Shown in pieces: positions 12,140 to 22,914 of a stretch of DNA of 64,000 nt. A program made the translations under genes and the position numbers. How positions within the stretch are numbered: the stretch's first letter is position 1; each line of letters opens with the position of its first letter. The notes beneath the pieces were generated by a model. The model saw only the letters and a list, made by a program, of their open reading frames with translations, was not told the origin of the DNA and ran no database searches. The stretch is taken from assembly GCF_026210795.1 (NCBI RefSeq), contig NC_089441.1:3844001-3908000 (forward strand). The letters are read 5' to 3'. Source of the DNA: Rhizophagus irregularis (Eukaryota; Glomeromycota; Glomeromycetes; Glomerales; Glomeraceae).

Positions 12140-14244
12140 TAATCAGCTACTACTACTATTATTATTGTTATTTTATCTATCAGTTACTTACTACGTTATT
12201 GTTATTACAGTTATTACAGTCAGTTCATTTTTTTTATTTCAAATTTTAACCTTGTAACAAATTTTTATGTAAATATATATATGTATATATGTATATATCT
12301 ACATTTATTATTATTATTGTGAAAAAAAAAAATTACGTGTAAAAAATTTTTTTACACGGTTGATTTTTTTTTTAGCATTTTTATCATTTTTATGTTATCA
12401 TCTTTATATAAATATTTTGTGAAATTTACTCTACTTATAAGATTTTTTCCGAGATTCCACATTTGATTCATTTGTATTTTTTTGCTGTTATTTTTTACGG
12501 AATAAATGAAATTGTAAATTTTCACAAAGTTCACAGCGGACTGCTTTCTAATTTTGTTCCACACTATGCTAAAGGAATAATGTCGTAATATTACGTCATA
12601 AAATCTTAATCACGTATTATGTAGCAATTGTAGCATGTAAATCATAATTACTTTTTTAACATTATGTTAAATAATTATATTTTTAAAATACATAACAAAA
12701 AATATTTTTTTTTTTTTATGATCAATTACTATAAATTATAAATCAATTATAAAAAACATGTATTATTAAAAATTTATATTAGTTATTAAATTACAAACTG
12801 GTTTAATGTAATTCTAAGAAAAATTTTTATTTGAGTCTAAATTTTATAAAACACATTAATTAATTAAACTTTTAATAATAAACATTAAATAAATCAGGTT
12901 AATAATCCAGTTTGGTTTAAACTTGATGTAATATATAAGTAATTTTGGCATCAATTCTGAAATTGATAAAAAACCGGTACTTCCAAAGAGAAGATTAAGA
13001 TATAGTGTTTTCGTTATCTTTTATTTGAATAAACTATAGATAGCTGCAATAAAGCATTAAATATTTATATCAAGTACTTACCTTTATTTATATAATTATA
13101 TAGGAAATAATCAGATTTAGGTCATAAAAAATATTATCATTATGCCATTTTGATATTAATATTTACCATACACCACTATTTGAAGACAAAAATTGGAATA
13201 GTACAATTCACAATAGCATCTATTTTTGAAGTTCATTTTTATTATCAGGTAGATGGATTACAGGGTAACCGAAGTGGATGGAAATCATCCAAAGTCAGTA
13301 ATCTTTACATAGATGTATTTAATGCCTAATTATAAGCCAAAAAAGATATGTGTGAAGTAGTTTATTAAAACAAGTATTTTGAGGTTGCTTTCAGTTGGAA
13401 TTTTCAGCTAAAATTACATCAATGCTACTAAAGAAAGACTGAATGACTTTATTTGTTATCTATTATATATAATAGATTAATTAGTTTAAATTATAATAAA
13501 CATTACAATATACGTACAGTAAAAAAAATTAAATTTCGAAGGATCTAGACACTATCTAGACATTGCATGAAAAATATTGCGTAATACATTGCATACCATT
13601 TCAGATGCCAAATAGATTTAATTCGTGTAACGTAGATGAAAGATACATATATTTTATATTTGTGTTATAAATTGAAAAAAATTAAATATTTCCATCGCGT
13701 AAATCGATTTTACCTAAAGTTATTGCCTGCCTGTTCTATTTCTCTATTATGATAAAAAAATAAAATAAAACATGACATTAGTTTCTACGAACATTATAAT
13801 TTATTGGAAAGTGAGAATTGGAAACTGAATAATGATAGTGTATTATTCAGATCAATACCTAATTTGCATGAACATAAATAATAATGGGATGTTAATAAAC
13901 ACAAGCTCAAAATATAATTAAATAATTTAGTATGTAATTCTACATCTGGATCGGATCGATACCAAAATGTATAATAAGTTTTAATGTAACAAAAGATTTA
14001 AATATTAATTCTATCAATTTAGCACGTATTGAGGTTAAACATGAAACTGAATGATTTATTCTATTAATTTAGCAAGTATTGAGGTTAAAGATGAAACTGA
14101 ATGGTTTTTTTTATAACCAAACATGTCTCCCTGCAGCGCGCTGCGTTCCAGACCTTAGTTATATTCGAAGATATTTCTTATATATAGAGCAAAAATAATT
14201 TCAACATAATAGAAACAAAGACAATCTCATTAGAAACTATCAAG
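12140..14244. other. Spacer containing the left part of duplicated block 1
   Basis: No gene supported. Two stretches, about 12400-12620 and 13610-13830, reappear at about 22920-23115 and 23588-23820. They mark the left side of the duplication described below. The rest is AT-rich and unique to this copy. Confidence 0.6.
14179..14187 (+). promoter_or_regulatory. TATA-like element of the secreted-protein gene
   Basis: TATATATAG about 58 bp upstream of the ATG, followed by an A-rich leader. Position fits a fungal TATA box. Confidence 0.4.
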
Positions 14245-14663
14245 ATGAATTTTAAATTGTTGGCAGGAACTTTACTTTTTTTAACGATTACCATGAGCAA
14301 GATCAATGCATCCTGTCTTGACTGTGAAACTCTAGGTACTATGATTGTATCTTGTCAAGCACAGAACGTTGCCACCGGGGAAATTAGCAATTGTTGTAGT
14401 GGCCTACCAGCAGACCTCGTTGATTTGTAAGTAAAGAACTAGTTAAATTTGCATTCATGCGACCTTATAACAGTATTAAAAAATCTTAACGAATTTCCAA
14501 TTAGATGCGTTTCAACATGTCCACAAGCTTTGGGTAATGTGGAATATTTTCCTTTATTAGTATCTAATTATTTTTTTCCTGAATTAAGAAGCTCACATAT
14601 ATTATTTTCTTAGTCAATTCACCATGTAATCAACCATTACTCACGAGAAAATCAAAATTTTGA
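14245..14663 (+). CDS. Small secreted cysteine-rich protein (candidate effector)
   Basis: Three exons found by hand: 14245-14426, 14505-14533 and 14614-14663, with GT..AG borders and matching phases, giving 86 residues. The first 23 residues are a clean signal peptide: MNFKLLAGTLLFLTITMSKI followed by NASC, with likely cleavage after INA. The mature part is about 63 residues and carries eight cysteines: CLDC, one C in SCQAQ, the CC pair in SNCCSG, CVSTC from exon 2 and one C in SPCNQ of exon 3. An even number of cysteines with no membrane segment fits a disulphide-bonded secreted protein. No homologue is recalled. A decayed sister gene lies 1.7 kb downstream. In AM fungi such genes are considered effector candidates, but nothing in the sequence proves a host target. 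Confidence 0.72.
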
Positions 14664-15959
14664 GTAAATATTTGCGGGTAAAACCAGATTGTTTGATTAA
14701 ATTATCTAAACTAGAATATAATACAAGATTTCTGCTTGTGATTTTTTATATTTCATAATATTTTATTTCTATTTATATAAATTATTATTATAAAGTTAAT
14801 ATGACAATTGTATAATTGTTTAAACAATCATTCACAATGATTATACAATTTCCCGAAATTCATGAACAAAAAAATTCTTTATCTTCATACATTTTAACCT
14901 ATTACGTGAACCTTGTATCTCTTTTCAACATGGTTATAAAATAATAAAAGACTACATTATTGAAATTTGGTTTAAAGAAGAAAAATTCTATAATACCTGT
15001 GAATATAAATTTTTTTTATGAAATGTTGAATATCATTTGACCCTTTTAGTGTTTTTATACACGCGAGCGGGTGGCGAAAAATTTCATTACACTAGTGTGA
15101 TGAATTATATATTTCAAAGTTACACTGCATCAGGTCCAATTAATTACTTAAAGAAATTTATAAATTAATTTCGAAAATTTTTAAACAGTTATTCTTAATA
15201 TGGTAAATGAAAATACAGTATATATATCTAATGCAATTGGATTTTAACATGAAACATCATAAGAATTTGATTTTTGTGATTTCGAAATTTTGTAATAGGT
15301 TAATAGCCGAATATTTGTATTACGAATTGGAATTTATAAATTTATATTATAAATCGAAATTCTCCAACGCTCAAATCAATTTTACCCTCAACGTCGATGA
15401 ACATCTGTTCTAATTCTCTCACTTAGATAAAAATAAAATGAACATTGATTTCTTCCACGATTCTCGCTCACGATTACCGGAAAGTGGGATTGTAGAAACC
15501 TGTTTTCAATAGACACAAGATTAAAATATAATTTAAATGTAACTTATTCTATTAATTTGTACTTAAGGGGAAGCGTGTAGGCACGTGATTATAGGATAAC
15601 TATCATGACGCAAAAATTTAAAATTTGAATAGCCAATACCCAAATACTTGTAAAAATTAATTTTTGGATGTATTACTATAGAATAAAATATGTGGAAGTT
15701 GTTATAAAATTAAAAATCAAATACATTTTATATACTCAAAACTTGGTTAGCATTCTGAACTTTCATGTGGTTCTGAACTTTTTTTGAACTTGACTTTTCA
15801 AGTTTCAAAGAGTGAGAAAATAAAAATTACATGACTACATGCTTCCTTGATATGAAACTAAATGGTTTTTATACAAAATAATTTTAAACATAACTTTCCA
15901 ATTTTCCAACGAATAGAAACAAAGCAAAAGGTCATAAACTTCTTATTTGAACTATCAAT
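14664..15959. other. Spacer with a second copy of the secreted gene's upstream region
   Basis: The stretch at about 15280-15500 is a diverged copy of 13680-13830, i.e. of the region upstream of the secreted-protein gene. It shows that a small tandem duplication produced the relic at 15960. Confidence 0.55.
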
Positions 15960-16260
15960 ATGAAACTTAAATTGTTGACAAGATCTCTAATTCTTTTCAC
16001 TATTACCATGAGCAACATCGATGCGTCCTGTTTTGTATGGCAAGCAGACAAATCTGCGCCTATTTCAACAAATTTTACGTTTATTTAACATTTATTATGT
16101 GACATTTAGCATTTAATATCACAAAATATTTACTATTTCATTAAGAAATCTGGACTAGGTGTGAGAATAAGCGGTTATCATGTTGAAATAGGCGCAGATT
16201 TGTCTGCTCATTTGTGACGTTACTAGTAATTGCTACGTTGTTGAAATTTACTAGACAAAT
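15960..16260 (+). pseudogene. Sister of the secreted cysteine-rich gene, interrupted by a MITE
   Basis: It begins with an ATG and a signal-peptide exon very like the intact gene at 14245: MKLKLLTRSLILF then TITMSNIDASC. Immediately after the Cys codon a 166-bp element with perfect terminal inverted repeats is inserted (16043-16208). Beyond the element, DNA similar to the middle of the intact exon (ACTAGTAATTGCTACG compared with ATTAGCAATTGTTGTAG) resumes and decays. The reading frame runs into the element and stops, so no normal protein is made. Confidence 0.7.
16043..16208. mobile_element. MITE with 28-bp perfect terminal inverted repeats
   Basis: Left arm 16043-16070 starts AGCAGACAAATCTGCGCC. 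The right arm at 16181-16208 is its exact reverse complement over 28 bp. The 110-bp interior is AT-rich with no coding frame. No target-site duplication is obvious, so the superfamily is not assigned. Perfect arms suggest recent insertion. A diverged relative lies within 23921-24336. Confidence 0.8.
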
Positions 16261-17143
16261 TTACATTCGGCTCAAAATATGTGAATATTTTCCTTTTTTA
16301 GTATCTACTTATGAAATTATATTTTCCTAATTAAGAGCTCAAATAATTATTTCCTTATATGGCGATAGCCTATTTATTAAAATAAAATTTCAACATTTAC
16401 AGCTCCACAAGAAAAATTCAAATAACAAATAATCGATTAAGCTAAATTATCTAAACAAGTCTAATAATACAAGTCTTAAATTTGTAATTTTTAAATTTTC
16501 TATAAGTAATATTTATTTCTATCAATTTATTATTATAAAATCATTATATATGTGTGTGCAATCGCATACTGGTTTTGCTTTTTCGAAATAATCGAGATCA
16601 AATGATACTGATTCATTTTAGTTTACCATCAATGAATACATGAATACAATGGGTGAGAGAGGGCTATTGTACAAGCTTTATTCATAAACTTGCAAGAGAA
16701 AAAAGTTTGACTACATGATTAAGCTTACTATACTTCTAACAATCATCATATCACCCGTCTTCAATCTTACTAACTTCCCTCCCAGATTAATAGTTATGAT
16801 ATATTCATCTCGTCTAAATTACATCCATTTTATCTAATAATTCTATCAATAAGCTCGATGTAAATGGTTGTGCAATTTTTTGCTCGAGCCTGTATCAAAA
16901 AAACTAATTGGTAAAGTTCTGACTACATCGACAGTACATTTCTAAGCGTGGTACATGTGAGTAGTCACAATTGATTAATTGTCATTGAAACACAATATCC
17001 AGGACTTCAAATACTCAGATCTAAGTTAAAATATTAATTAATATTGATAATAGAATTTATTTTTAATTTTTTTAAAAAATTATTAATTATTCTTGGATAA
17101 TTAAATATATAAATAAAATATATATCGAGAATAATTACATTTT

Positions 17144-17494
17144 TTATTTCTTATTATTTGTTAATTTCTCTTCAGAATTTGTAGTTGAAGGTGGAGATGG
17201 CATAGGTACATCATCAAAATCATCCTGTTTCACGGCCATAATTGAATAAGAAACTTTTATGATAATGATCAATATCTCTGTTAAGAAGAACATAATTTAT
17301 ATACGTTTATTTATTTATTTATTTCTTCATAATTTTCCAATTAAATTCATTAAAAGGATACATACTGCACCACAAAATCCAAATAATAATAATCCAGTTA
17401 AAGCATTTTTTACAGCAAAAGGTTTTCTTGCTCTTTGCATTGCAGGAGTAAAATATAATTTTGGAGTTTGATACTTCGATAGTTGGTTGAACAT
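17144..17494 (-). CDS. COA3: Cytochrome c oxidase assembly factor Coa3, copy 1
   Basis: Two exons on the minus strand, 17494-17366 and 17275-17144, both phase 0 at the junction, giving 86 residues. The N-terminus (YQTPKLYFTPAMQRARKPF), one membrane segment (ALTGLLLFGFCGA continuing ILIIIIKVSYSIM) and the signature AVKQDDFDDVPMPSPP identify the Coa3/Cox25/CCDC56 family. These are small inner-membrane proteins that couple Cox1 translation to cytochrome oxidase assembly. The length is normal. It is head to head with the PHO13-like gene at 17768, sharing a 273-bp intergenic region. A second, equally intact copy lies at 25319-25664. Confidence 0.88.
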
Positions 17495-17767
17495 CTTTAT
17501 CAATTGTCTCCTATCAAAGATTTATGTATCTAAGGATTTAAAGAGATTTGTTTAAAAAAAAACTTTTTGAACAAAAAAAAACCTTGTATATAAAAAAATT
17601 TTTTTTTTTTAGATAATTTGATTTTTATTGATTATCACGGGATCTCAATAATTTAAACTAAAAATGGATTAAACCTAATTCATAGATAACTGATAGGGTT
17701 TTTAGGATAAATTATATAAGGAGACATTATTCTATAATTTAACTTCTACTACATCTACTTGATCATC
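17495..17767. promoter_or_regulatory. Shared divergent promoter COA3 / PHO13, copy 1
   Basis: 273 bp between the two start codons. A TATATAAGG-type element lies about 50 bp before the PHO13 ATG. The same arrangement recurs at 25665-25965, where the PHO13 side has been lengthened by a tandem triplication. Confidence 0.5.
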
Positions 17768-19030
17768 ATGTCTAAACCTGTAAAATTATCTAATGCATCA
17801 GATTATGAAGCTTTTCTAGATAAATATGATACTTTTTTGATCGATTGTGATGGTAAAAATTGATATTTTTTTTTATTGATTTTTTTTTTGATTAAACGTT
17901 TTATATCGATAATGATTATATTATAGGAGTAATATGGCTTGAAAATATCGTAATTCCAAACCTTAGAGAAGTATTATCCTTATTGCGGAAGAAAGGTAAA
18001 ATTTTTAAATCAAACTTTTCTGATTATCTTTTATTTCATCCTTTTTTTTTATTTCGTTTAATTAGGGAAAAATTTATTATTTGTGTCTAACAATAGTGAA
18101 AAATCTCGAAAAGGATTTAAGAAAAAATTTGAAAAATTAAATATTGAAATTTATGATGGAGAAATCTTTGGATCAGCTTATGCCTCAGCATATTATCTTA
18201 AAAATATTGTAAAATTTCCAAGTGATAAGAAAGTATATGTTGTAGGTAATGTTGGAATTACTGAAGAATTGGAATCTGAAGGAATCCGTTTTGCTGGTGC
18301 TGCCGTAAGTTGTTACAAATCAAAAATACGTATATATATCTTTTCCAAGTTTCGAATCTTTTTTTTTTTTTTTTATAGGAAGATGTTAAATTCGATAGTA
18401 CCGATTGGACTTTTGCCAACATTAAGCAAGATCCTGAAGTAAGCATTAATAATTTTGTAACCACTAGACTCACACATATTTAACTTTTTTTTTGTTCATG
18501 TAGGTTGGAGCAGTTCTCTGTGGTTTCGATATAAATATTAATTATTTAAAATATGCTAAAGCATACACTTATCTTCATTCAAATCCCGAATGTCTTTTCT
18601 TATTAACCAATGATGATCCAACATTTCCAGCGGGTGGATCAATTTTCCCGGCTGGAGGAACTATTGCAGCACCTTTAATTACAGCATTAGGTAGAAATCC
18701 TGATGTTGTATTAGGTAAACCCAATAAACCCATGTTAGATTGTATTGTACAAAAATTAAGTTTAAATCCTGAACGTACTTGCATGATTGGTGATCGTCTT
18801 AGTACTGATATTTTATTCGGTATCAATGGAAATCTTGGTACTTTATTAGTATTAACTGGTAAGTTAATTAACTCTAATATCTTTTTTTCTTAAGGAGGAA
18901 AAATTTTTTAACATCCAACAATTGTTTTTCAGGAGTTGCTGAAGAAAAAGATATCCTAGCTGAGAATGCTCGCATAATTCCAGATTATTATATTTCAAGT
19001 CTTGGTGATATTGCCATACTTAATACATAA
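17768..19030 (+). CDS. PHO13: HAD-family phosphatase, PHO13 / phosphoglycolate phosphatase type, copy 1
   Basis: Six exons: 17768-17852, 17927-17995, 18066-18304, 18379-18438, 18504-18858 and 18933-19030, giving 301 residues. HAD motif I is FLIDCDGVIW, with both catalytic Asp present. Motif II is FVSNNS. The C2-type cap follows, with AILCGF-like GAVLCGFDININYLKY and FLLTNDDPTFP. Motif III Lys is in LGKPNKPM and motif IV acidic residues are in GDRLSTDILFG. Family members hydrolyse 2-phosphoglycolate and side-product phosphates of glycolysis in the cytosol (metabolite repair). Family-typical length. A polyadenylation signal lies at 19060. It is paired with COA3 in divergent orientation. All catalytic positions are present and the gene looks functional. 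Compared with copy 2 it keeps the conserved DPTFP and LGRNP segments. Confidence 0.9.
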
Positions 19031-20176
19031 ATATTATAGTAATATAATGCATTTATTTCAATAAAAATATTTTCTCTCAAATATAATTTACATTGTTCTT
19101 ATTGAGTATATGCTTTACAACTATTCCACCAAGTGTTAATTCCTTCACTTGGACAAGCCGAAAAAAGGTTTACAAAAGACTAATACATTCCGTAAACTTA
19201 CTTTCATTTCTGGTTAACTCTTCGAATGTTTCTAAACGAGCTAATGCTTGAGACACGGAAAACCCTACAAATCCTGTAGCTCCAAATACTAAAACTTTAA
19301 CCTTTGTCTTGAAAAAAAAATTTCACTTAAGCCATGTATACTTGCATTACAAAAAAAAAAAATAATTTTTTTACAAATCTAAAAATAATCTAACTTTGTG
19401 CTAACGTATTACGGCTAGATTTCGGGATGCAAAAGGTTTATATATCGTTTTCATACTAAATTAAAAATGGCAATCGAAATTTCTTAAAACTTGGTTGTTT
19501 GCCCAAAATCTCGAAATCACTATATTCACATCCTTTTTGTGTTTTATTCTTTTTGACCCGCTAACCGCATATATCATATTTTAACTGTTTTTTAGCTCTC
19601 TCACGTAAATTGGGGCATTTCTTTTGGTTTCGAACTTTCGATATAATGCTAATTATCTAAATAATTTAAACGTTCGCTTCATTCAAGCCTTTTCTTATTA
19701 ATTGCGACATCTTTAATGACAGCATTGTGCAAAAATTTGAGATCTAATTATTTTATTGGGTAGTAATGATAATCTTAGTACTTTATTAGTTTAACTGGGT
19801 TAACTGTATCTTATTTTTCTGATTAAAAAATTTGTGTCAATATTACCGTACATGAACATTATATAAATACCCTATAGAAAATATAATGCATTTATTCTAA
19901 TAAAGTATATTCTCCTAAATATAATTTAAAATTATTGAGTATATGCTTTATAACTATTCCACCAAATGGTAATTCCATCAACAAAGCCTAATTGACATTG
20001 ATTCCATCCAAGTATAGTTTGAGCTTTTTTATTGAAAAAATTCCTGTACTTGCCATTGCTTCTTCAAATTCATTTGTAGGACTTTTAAACTTAATTTCTC
20101 TTATAAATAAAGATCAAATAAAATTAGAATTTTAAATGTTAATTCATATTTTATATTATACGAATGTCCCTCATAT
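19031..20176 (-). pseudogene. Array of relics: two epimerase pieces and one PHO13 piece (block 1)
   Basis: About 19090-19310 is a collapsed epimerase copy on the minus strand: its last-exon tail is joined almost directly to first-exon sequence. About 19590-19870 matches the fifth and sixth exons of the PHO13 gene in plus orientation, heavily decayed. About 19880-20175 matches the last exon of the epimerase (minus) and the edge of its third exon, with the middle missing. The same order, less decayed, appears at 27290-28770. This shows an older PHO13-epimerase tandem unit. None of the pieces can encode a full protein. Confidence 0.7.
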
Positions 20177-20580
20177 ATCTATTAAAATCAAATGATTTAA
20201 TATTAAAAACTCTTTCCTGTACCGTTCACGTCCATTTTTCACACAAGAAATATTACGCTTTTTTCTTGTTAAATTACTAGAAAAATAGCACTTCAGTATT
20301 AAGACAAAAGTGTTCCTTGGTTTAAACAACACACTTTTTATTATCACTCTTTTCAGTTCGAACAAGTTCACAAGGGCTTAATAGTCCTTTAAAGACATAA
20401 AAGTTTTGTTTTCTTGCGAAATTTTTTCAAAAGAAGGCGTAAATACGGTGCACCAATCAGATTAAAGATGCCGAATAAAGAAATTTTTATCGGCTATACT
20501 TTTTTCCGTCCAGAAAAAGTAAACGGTACACGGGGGCTGATACGTTATATTCCACCAGAAAAGGAAAGTCCTATATCCTT

Positions 20581-21741
20581 TTGCATGTGGATTCATTACA
20601 GAAAGAAAAAGATATATTGATGATTATTACCAACAATAGACATATGACAAAGAAATATGATAAGCCTTATTTGATTAATTCAGATCGGCCTATGATGAAT
20701 ACTAAATACAGGATTTCAAAATACTTGACGAGTGTATTTTGCGGGTTGCCTATTGATTTAAATGCTAGAAATAAGTATTTTTATAGAATACGTCAATTAC
20801 TATTGGATAAACTTATAGCGATAGAAAATAGATTAATGAAACAAGAAAAGAATAGACAGACTACAACTTATATTAAATTTAGTTATGGTAAACGAACATG
20901 GTATTTGGGATTCTATATTTCATGTTCAACTTGTAGTAATGTCTGTGCTTATGTAATGTCAAACAATAGAAAAGTATGCCAAAATTGTCGTTCAAAGGTG
21001 ATAGTGACATTTACACCTCCTACGCAAAATACGTTTAAAAATTATTGTCAAAGTAAACAAATAGTAAGTAAACGCATAAGCGTTACTTATACAAAAAAGG
21101 TTTCAATGGATAGTGGCACAGGTAACTATTTAGTTACATATTCGAATTTGGCTATTAACAAACAGTTCAAAATGATGAAAGAACAAGAGAAGTATAAAAA
21201 GAGGTTTACGAATAGCCTCAAAAATCATAAGAATAAATGGAATTACATTAATAATAGATTTGAGTCAAAGCCAGTAGTTTCTAAACATTGATTGAAACGA
21301 AGATGTGATATTCTTAAGAAACATTATATATCAAACAAGGAATTGGAGTTTTTGTTTGACCAAGTTACAAGTAAATCAGGATACAACATGTTGAAAGATG
21401 ATATTTTTATTAATCATTCCTTCAACAGTGAATATTTTCTTATATTAAGAAAGAAAAAAGAAGCTACTTTCGAACGAGAAGATATTGAGGTGGCTGAACA
21501 ATCAACGAGTGCTGGTAAGAATTTTATGGTAGATAATATTACCACAAATTTACAAGAGCTAGAAATTAGAGAACAGAAAAATGTGCTTTCCTGGCAAGAA
21601 ATACTAAATAAATTTGTACCGATTACAAAGCATGAATTTCATAGGGGGTTAAATAGTGTCAGAGACCTTGATATTTTAAAGATATTTCATGATGGAGTTA
21701 AAAAAAAAGACGCGATCATAACGTCTCTTACAGTTACGTAA
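20581..21741 (+). CDS. Frame of the retroposed insertion with a Cys-x2-Cys ribbon
   Basis: Reads MIITNNRHMTKKYDKPYL onward (ATG choice uncertain). Mid-protein basic region, then SCSTCSNVCAYV and KVCQNCRSKV form a likely zinc ribbon at about residues 120-145. A very basic segment follows (KYKKRFTNSLKNHKNKWNYI). One stop at 21289-21291 divides the frame. The part after it is an acidic, helical region ending KFVPITKHEFHRGLNSV and DLDILKIFHDGVKKKDA. It resembles a nucleic-acid-binding ORF1-type protein only in general character. No family is assigned. Confidence 0.45.
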
Positions 21742-22205
21742 AGAATCAGTGCGATATTAAAGCTCGTAAGATAAAGGGTGCGTGGTATTAAGAAAGTATT
21801 AATAAGTAATTAGTTATTCTTGTTTTGTTTTTCTATTTTCTTTTGTGGGATGGCTAATTACGTAGAAACAAATTATCAATAGAGAAAAAATGAATAATTA
21901 TTTTTAGATTTTAAATCATTCCTTATCTGATAATATTTACATAAGGCTATTAGGTTAGAAAGAAAAATATATAGACAGATTGTCTATTGAATTTATTTTT
22001 AGTTTCACACCATTCCATATTTGATTATATTTACATATGGCAAATTTTATTTGAAAGAAAAATATATAGACTTCTTTTAGTAGTTTTAACGAATTAATTA
22101 TATATGTATTCATCATTCTGTATTCGATAGTATGTACATACAGCTTTTTAATAAAGAAAGAATCATACATGCACGTTATTTATGACGTGTAGATGATTAA
22201 AAATT

Positions 22206-22649
22206 TTTTTAGCTAAAATTATACAGGAGTATTCAAGAGATGATATAGATATACAAGAATTAAAAGTTAAAATTAATGAGCTTGGTATGTGGGATATTGG
22301 ACGCTTATATAATTTTACATTTTTAATGAAAAATCAAGTTAGTTGTCAGTTAATAGAATTATTAAGGTGCTATAAAATAACTGAAAAAAAATTGTTGTAT
22401 AAGGTACTGAAACAAATAATTGGGAGAGTTTTATTAGGATTCAAAGTGCTTATTTGGGAACCAAGGAACGAGTTACAATTAAAGGAAGAAAAGCGGTGTG
22501 GTATTAGTGTTAAAGATAAAAAAGCTAAGTCACATAATAAACGCACTGAAGTGGGTGTTAAAAATGTTGGCTGTAATATATTAGAAAGTAATTGGAATAA
22601 ATGGAATGATTTGGCATTCCATCGTGGCGGTCATTGGGCAAATTTTTAG
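22206..22649 (+). CDS. Second frame of the retroposed insertion
   Basis: Open frame whose conceptual translation reads IIQEYSRDDIDIQELKVKIN before the first Met at 22287, and ends SNWNKWNDLAFHRGGHWANF. Helical and basic, with no recognised domain. It ends just before the 3' hairpin described at 22663-22723. It may be the tail of a larger lost protein. Confidence 0.4.
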   Translation, partial: FLAKIIQEYSRDDIDIQELKVKINELGMWDIGRLYNFTFLMKNQVSCQLIELLRCYKITEKKLLYKVLKQIIGRVLLGFKVLIWEPRNELQLKEEKRCGISVKDKKAKSHNKRTEVGVKNVGCNILESNWNKWNDLAFHRGGHWANF

Positions 22650-22662
22650 GTAGATCATGACA

Positions 22663-22723
22663 GTCACCTTTGAATTTGTGGTCGCATCATGGTTTTTAAC
22701 TATGATGTGATCGTTTAGGTGAC
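22663..22723 (+). promoter_or_regulatory. Stable two-stem hairpin in the 3' part of the retroposed insertion
   Basis: Outer stem GTCACCT (22663-22669) with AGGTGAC (22717-22723). Inner stem GGTCGCATCATGG (22680-22692) with CTATGATGTGATC (22700-22712), 13 pairs of which three are G-U, closed by a 7-nt loop. Wobble pairs that are absent at DNA level suggest the structure acts as RNA. Some LINE reverse transcriptases recognise 3' hairpins. Confidence 0.55.
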
Positions 22724-22914
22724 AGGTCGACTTGTTCTTTATGAAAAGTAGTCTTGTTTCATAATGCTTAATTCTTATATGTATTTGATTATCTTATATT
22801 TTGTAAGTTTATATATGTAAGTATGCGTGATTATAATAGGACATGATCGCATCTATAATAAAGTTTTTTTAAAAAAAAAAAAAAAAAAAAAATCTATTAA
22901 AATCAAATTATATA

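Larger units (their letters stand above)
20177..22908 (+). mobile_element. Retroposed, polyadenylated insertion (non-LTR-type), unclassified
   Basis: The segment is bounded by a 17-bp direct repeat ATCTATTAAAATCAAAT at 20177-20193 and 22892-22908. It ends in AATAAAG, a T run and an A tail of over 20 at about 22870-22891. This is the hallmark of insertion by LINE machinery. Open frames inside: 20414-20620, 20581-21291 continuing in the same register to 21741 beyond one stop, and about 22206-22649. The middle protein carries a possible zinc ribbon (CSTCSN ... CQNCRS). No reverse transcriptase was recognised, so it is either a non-autonomous LINE derivative or a retrocopy of an unknown transcript. 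It landed in the truncated epimerase relic at the duplication junction. Confidence 0.75.
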
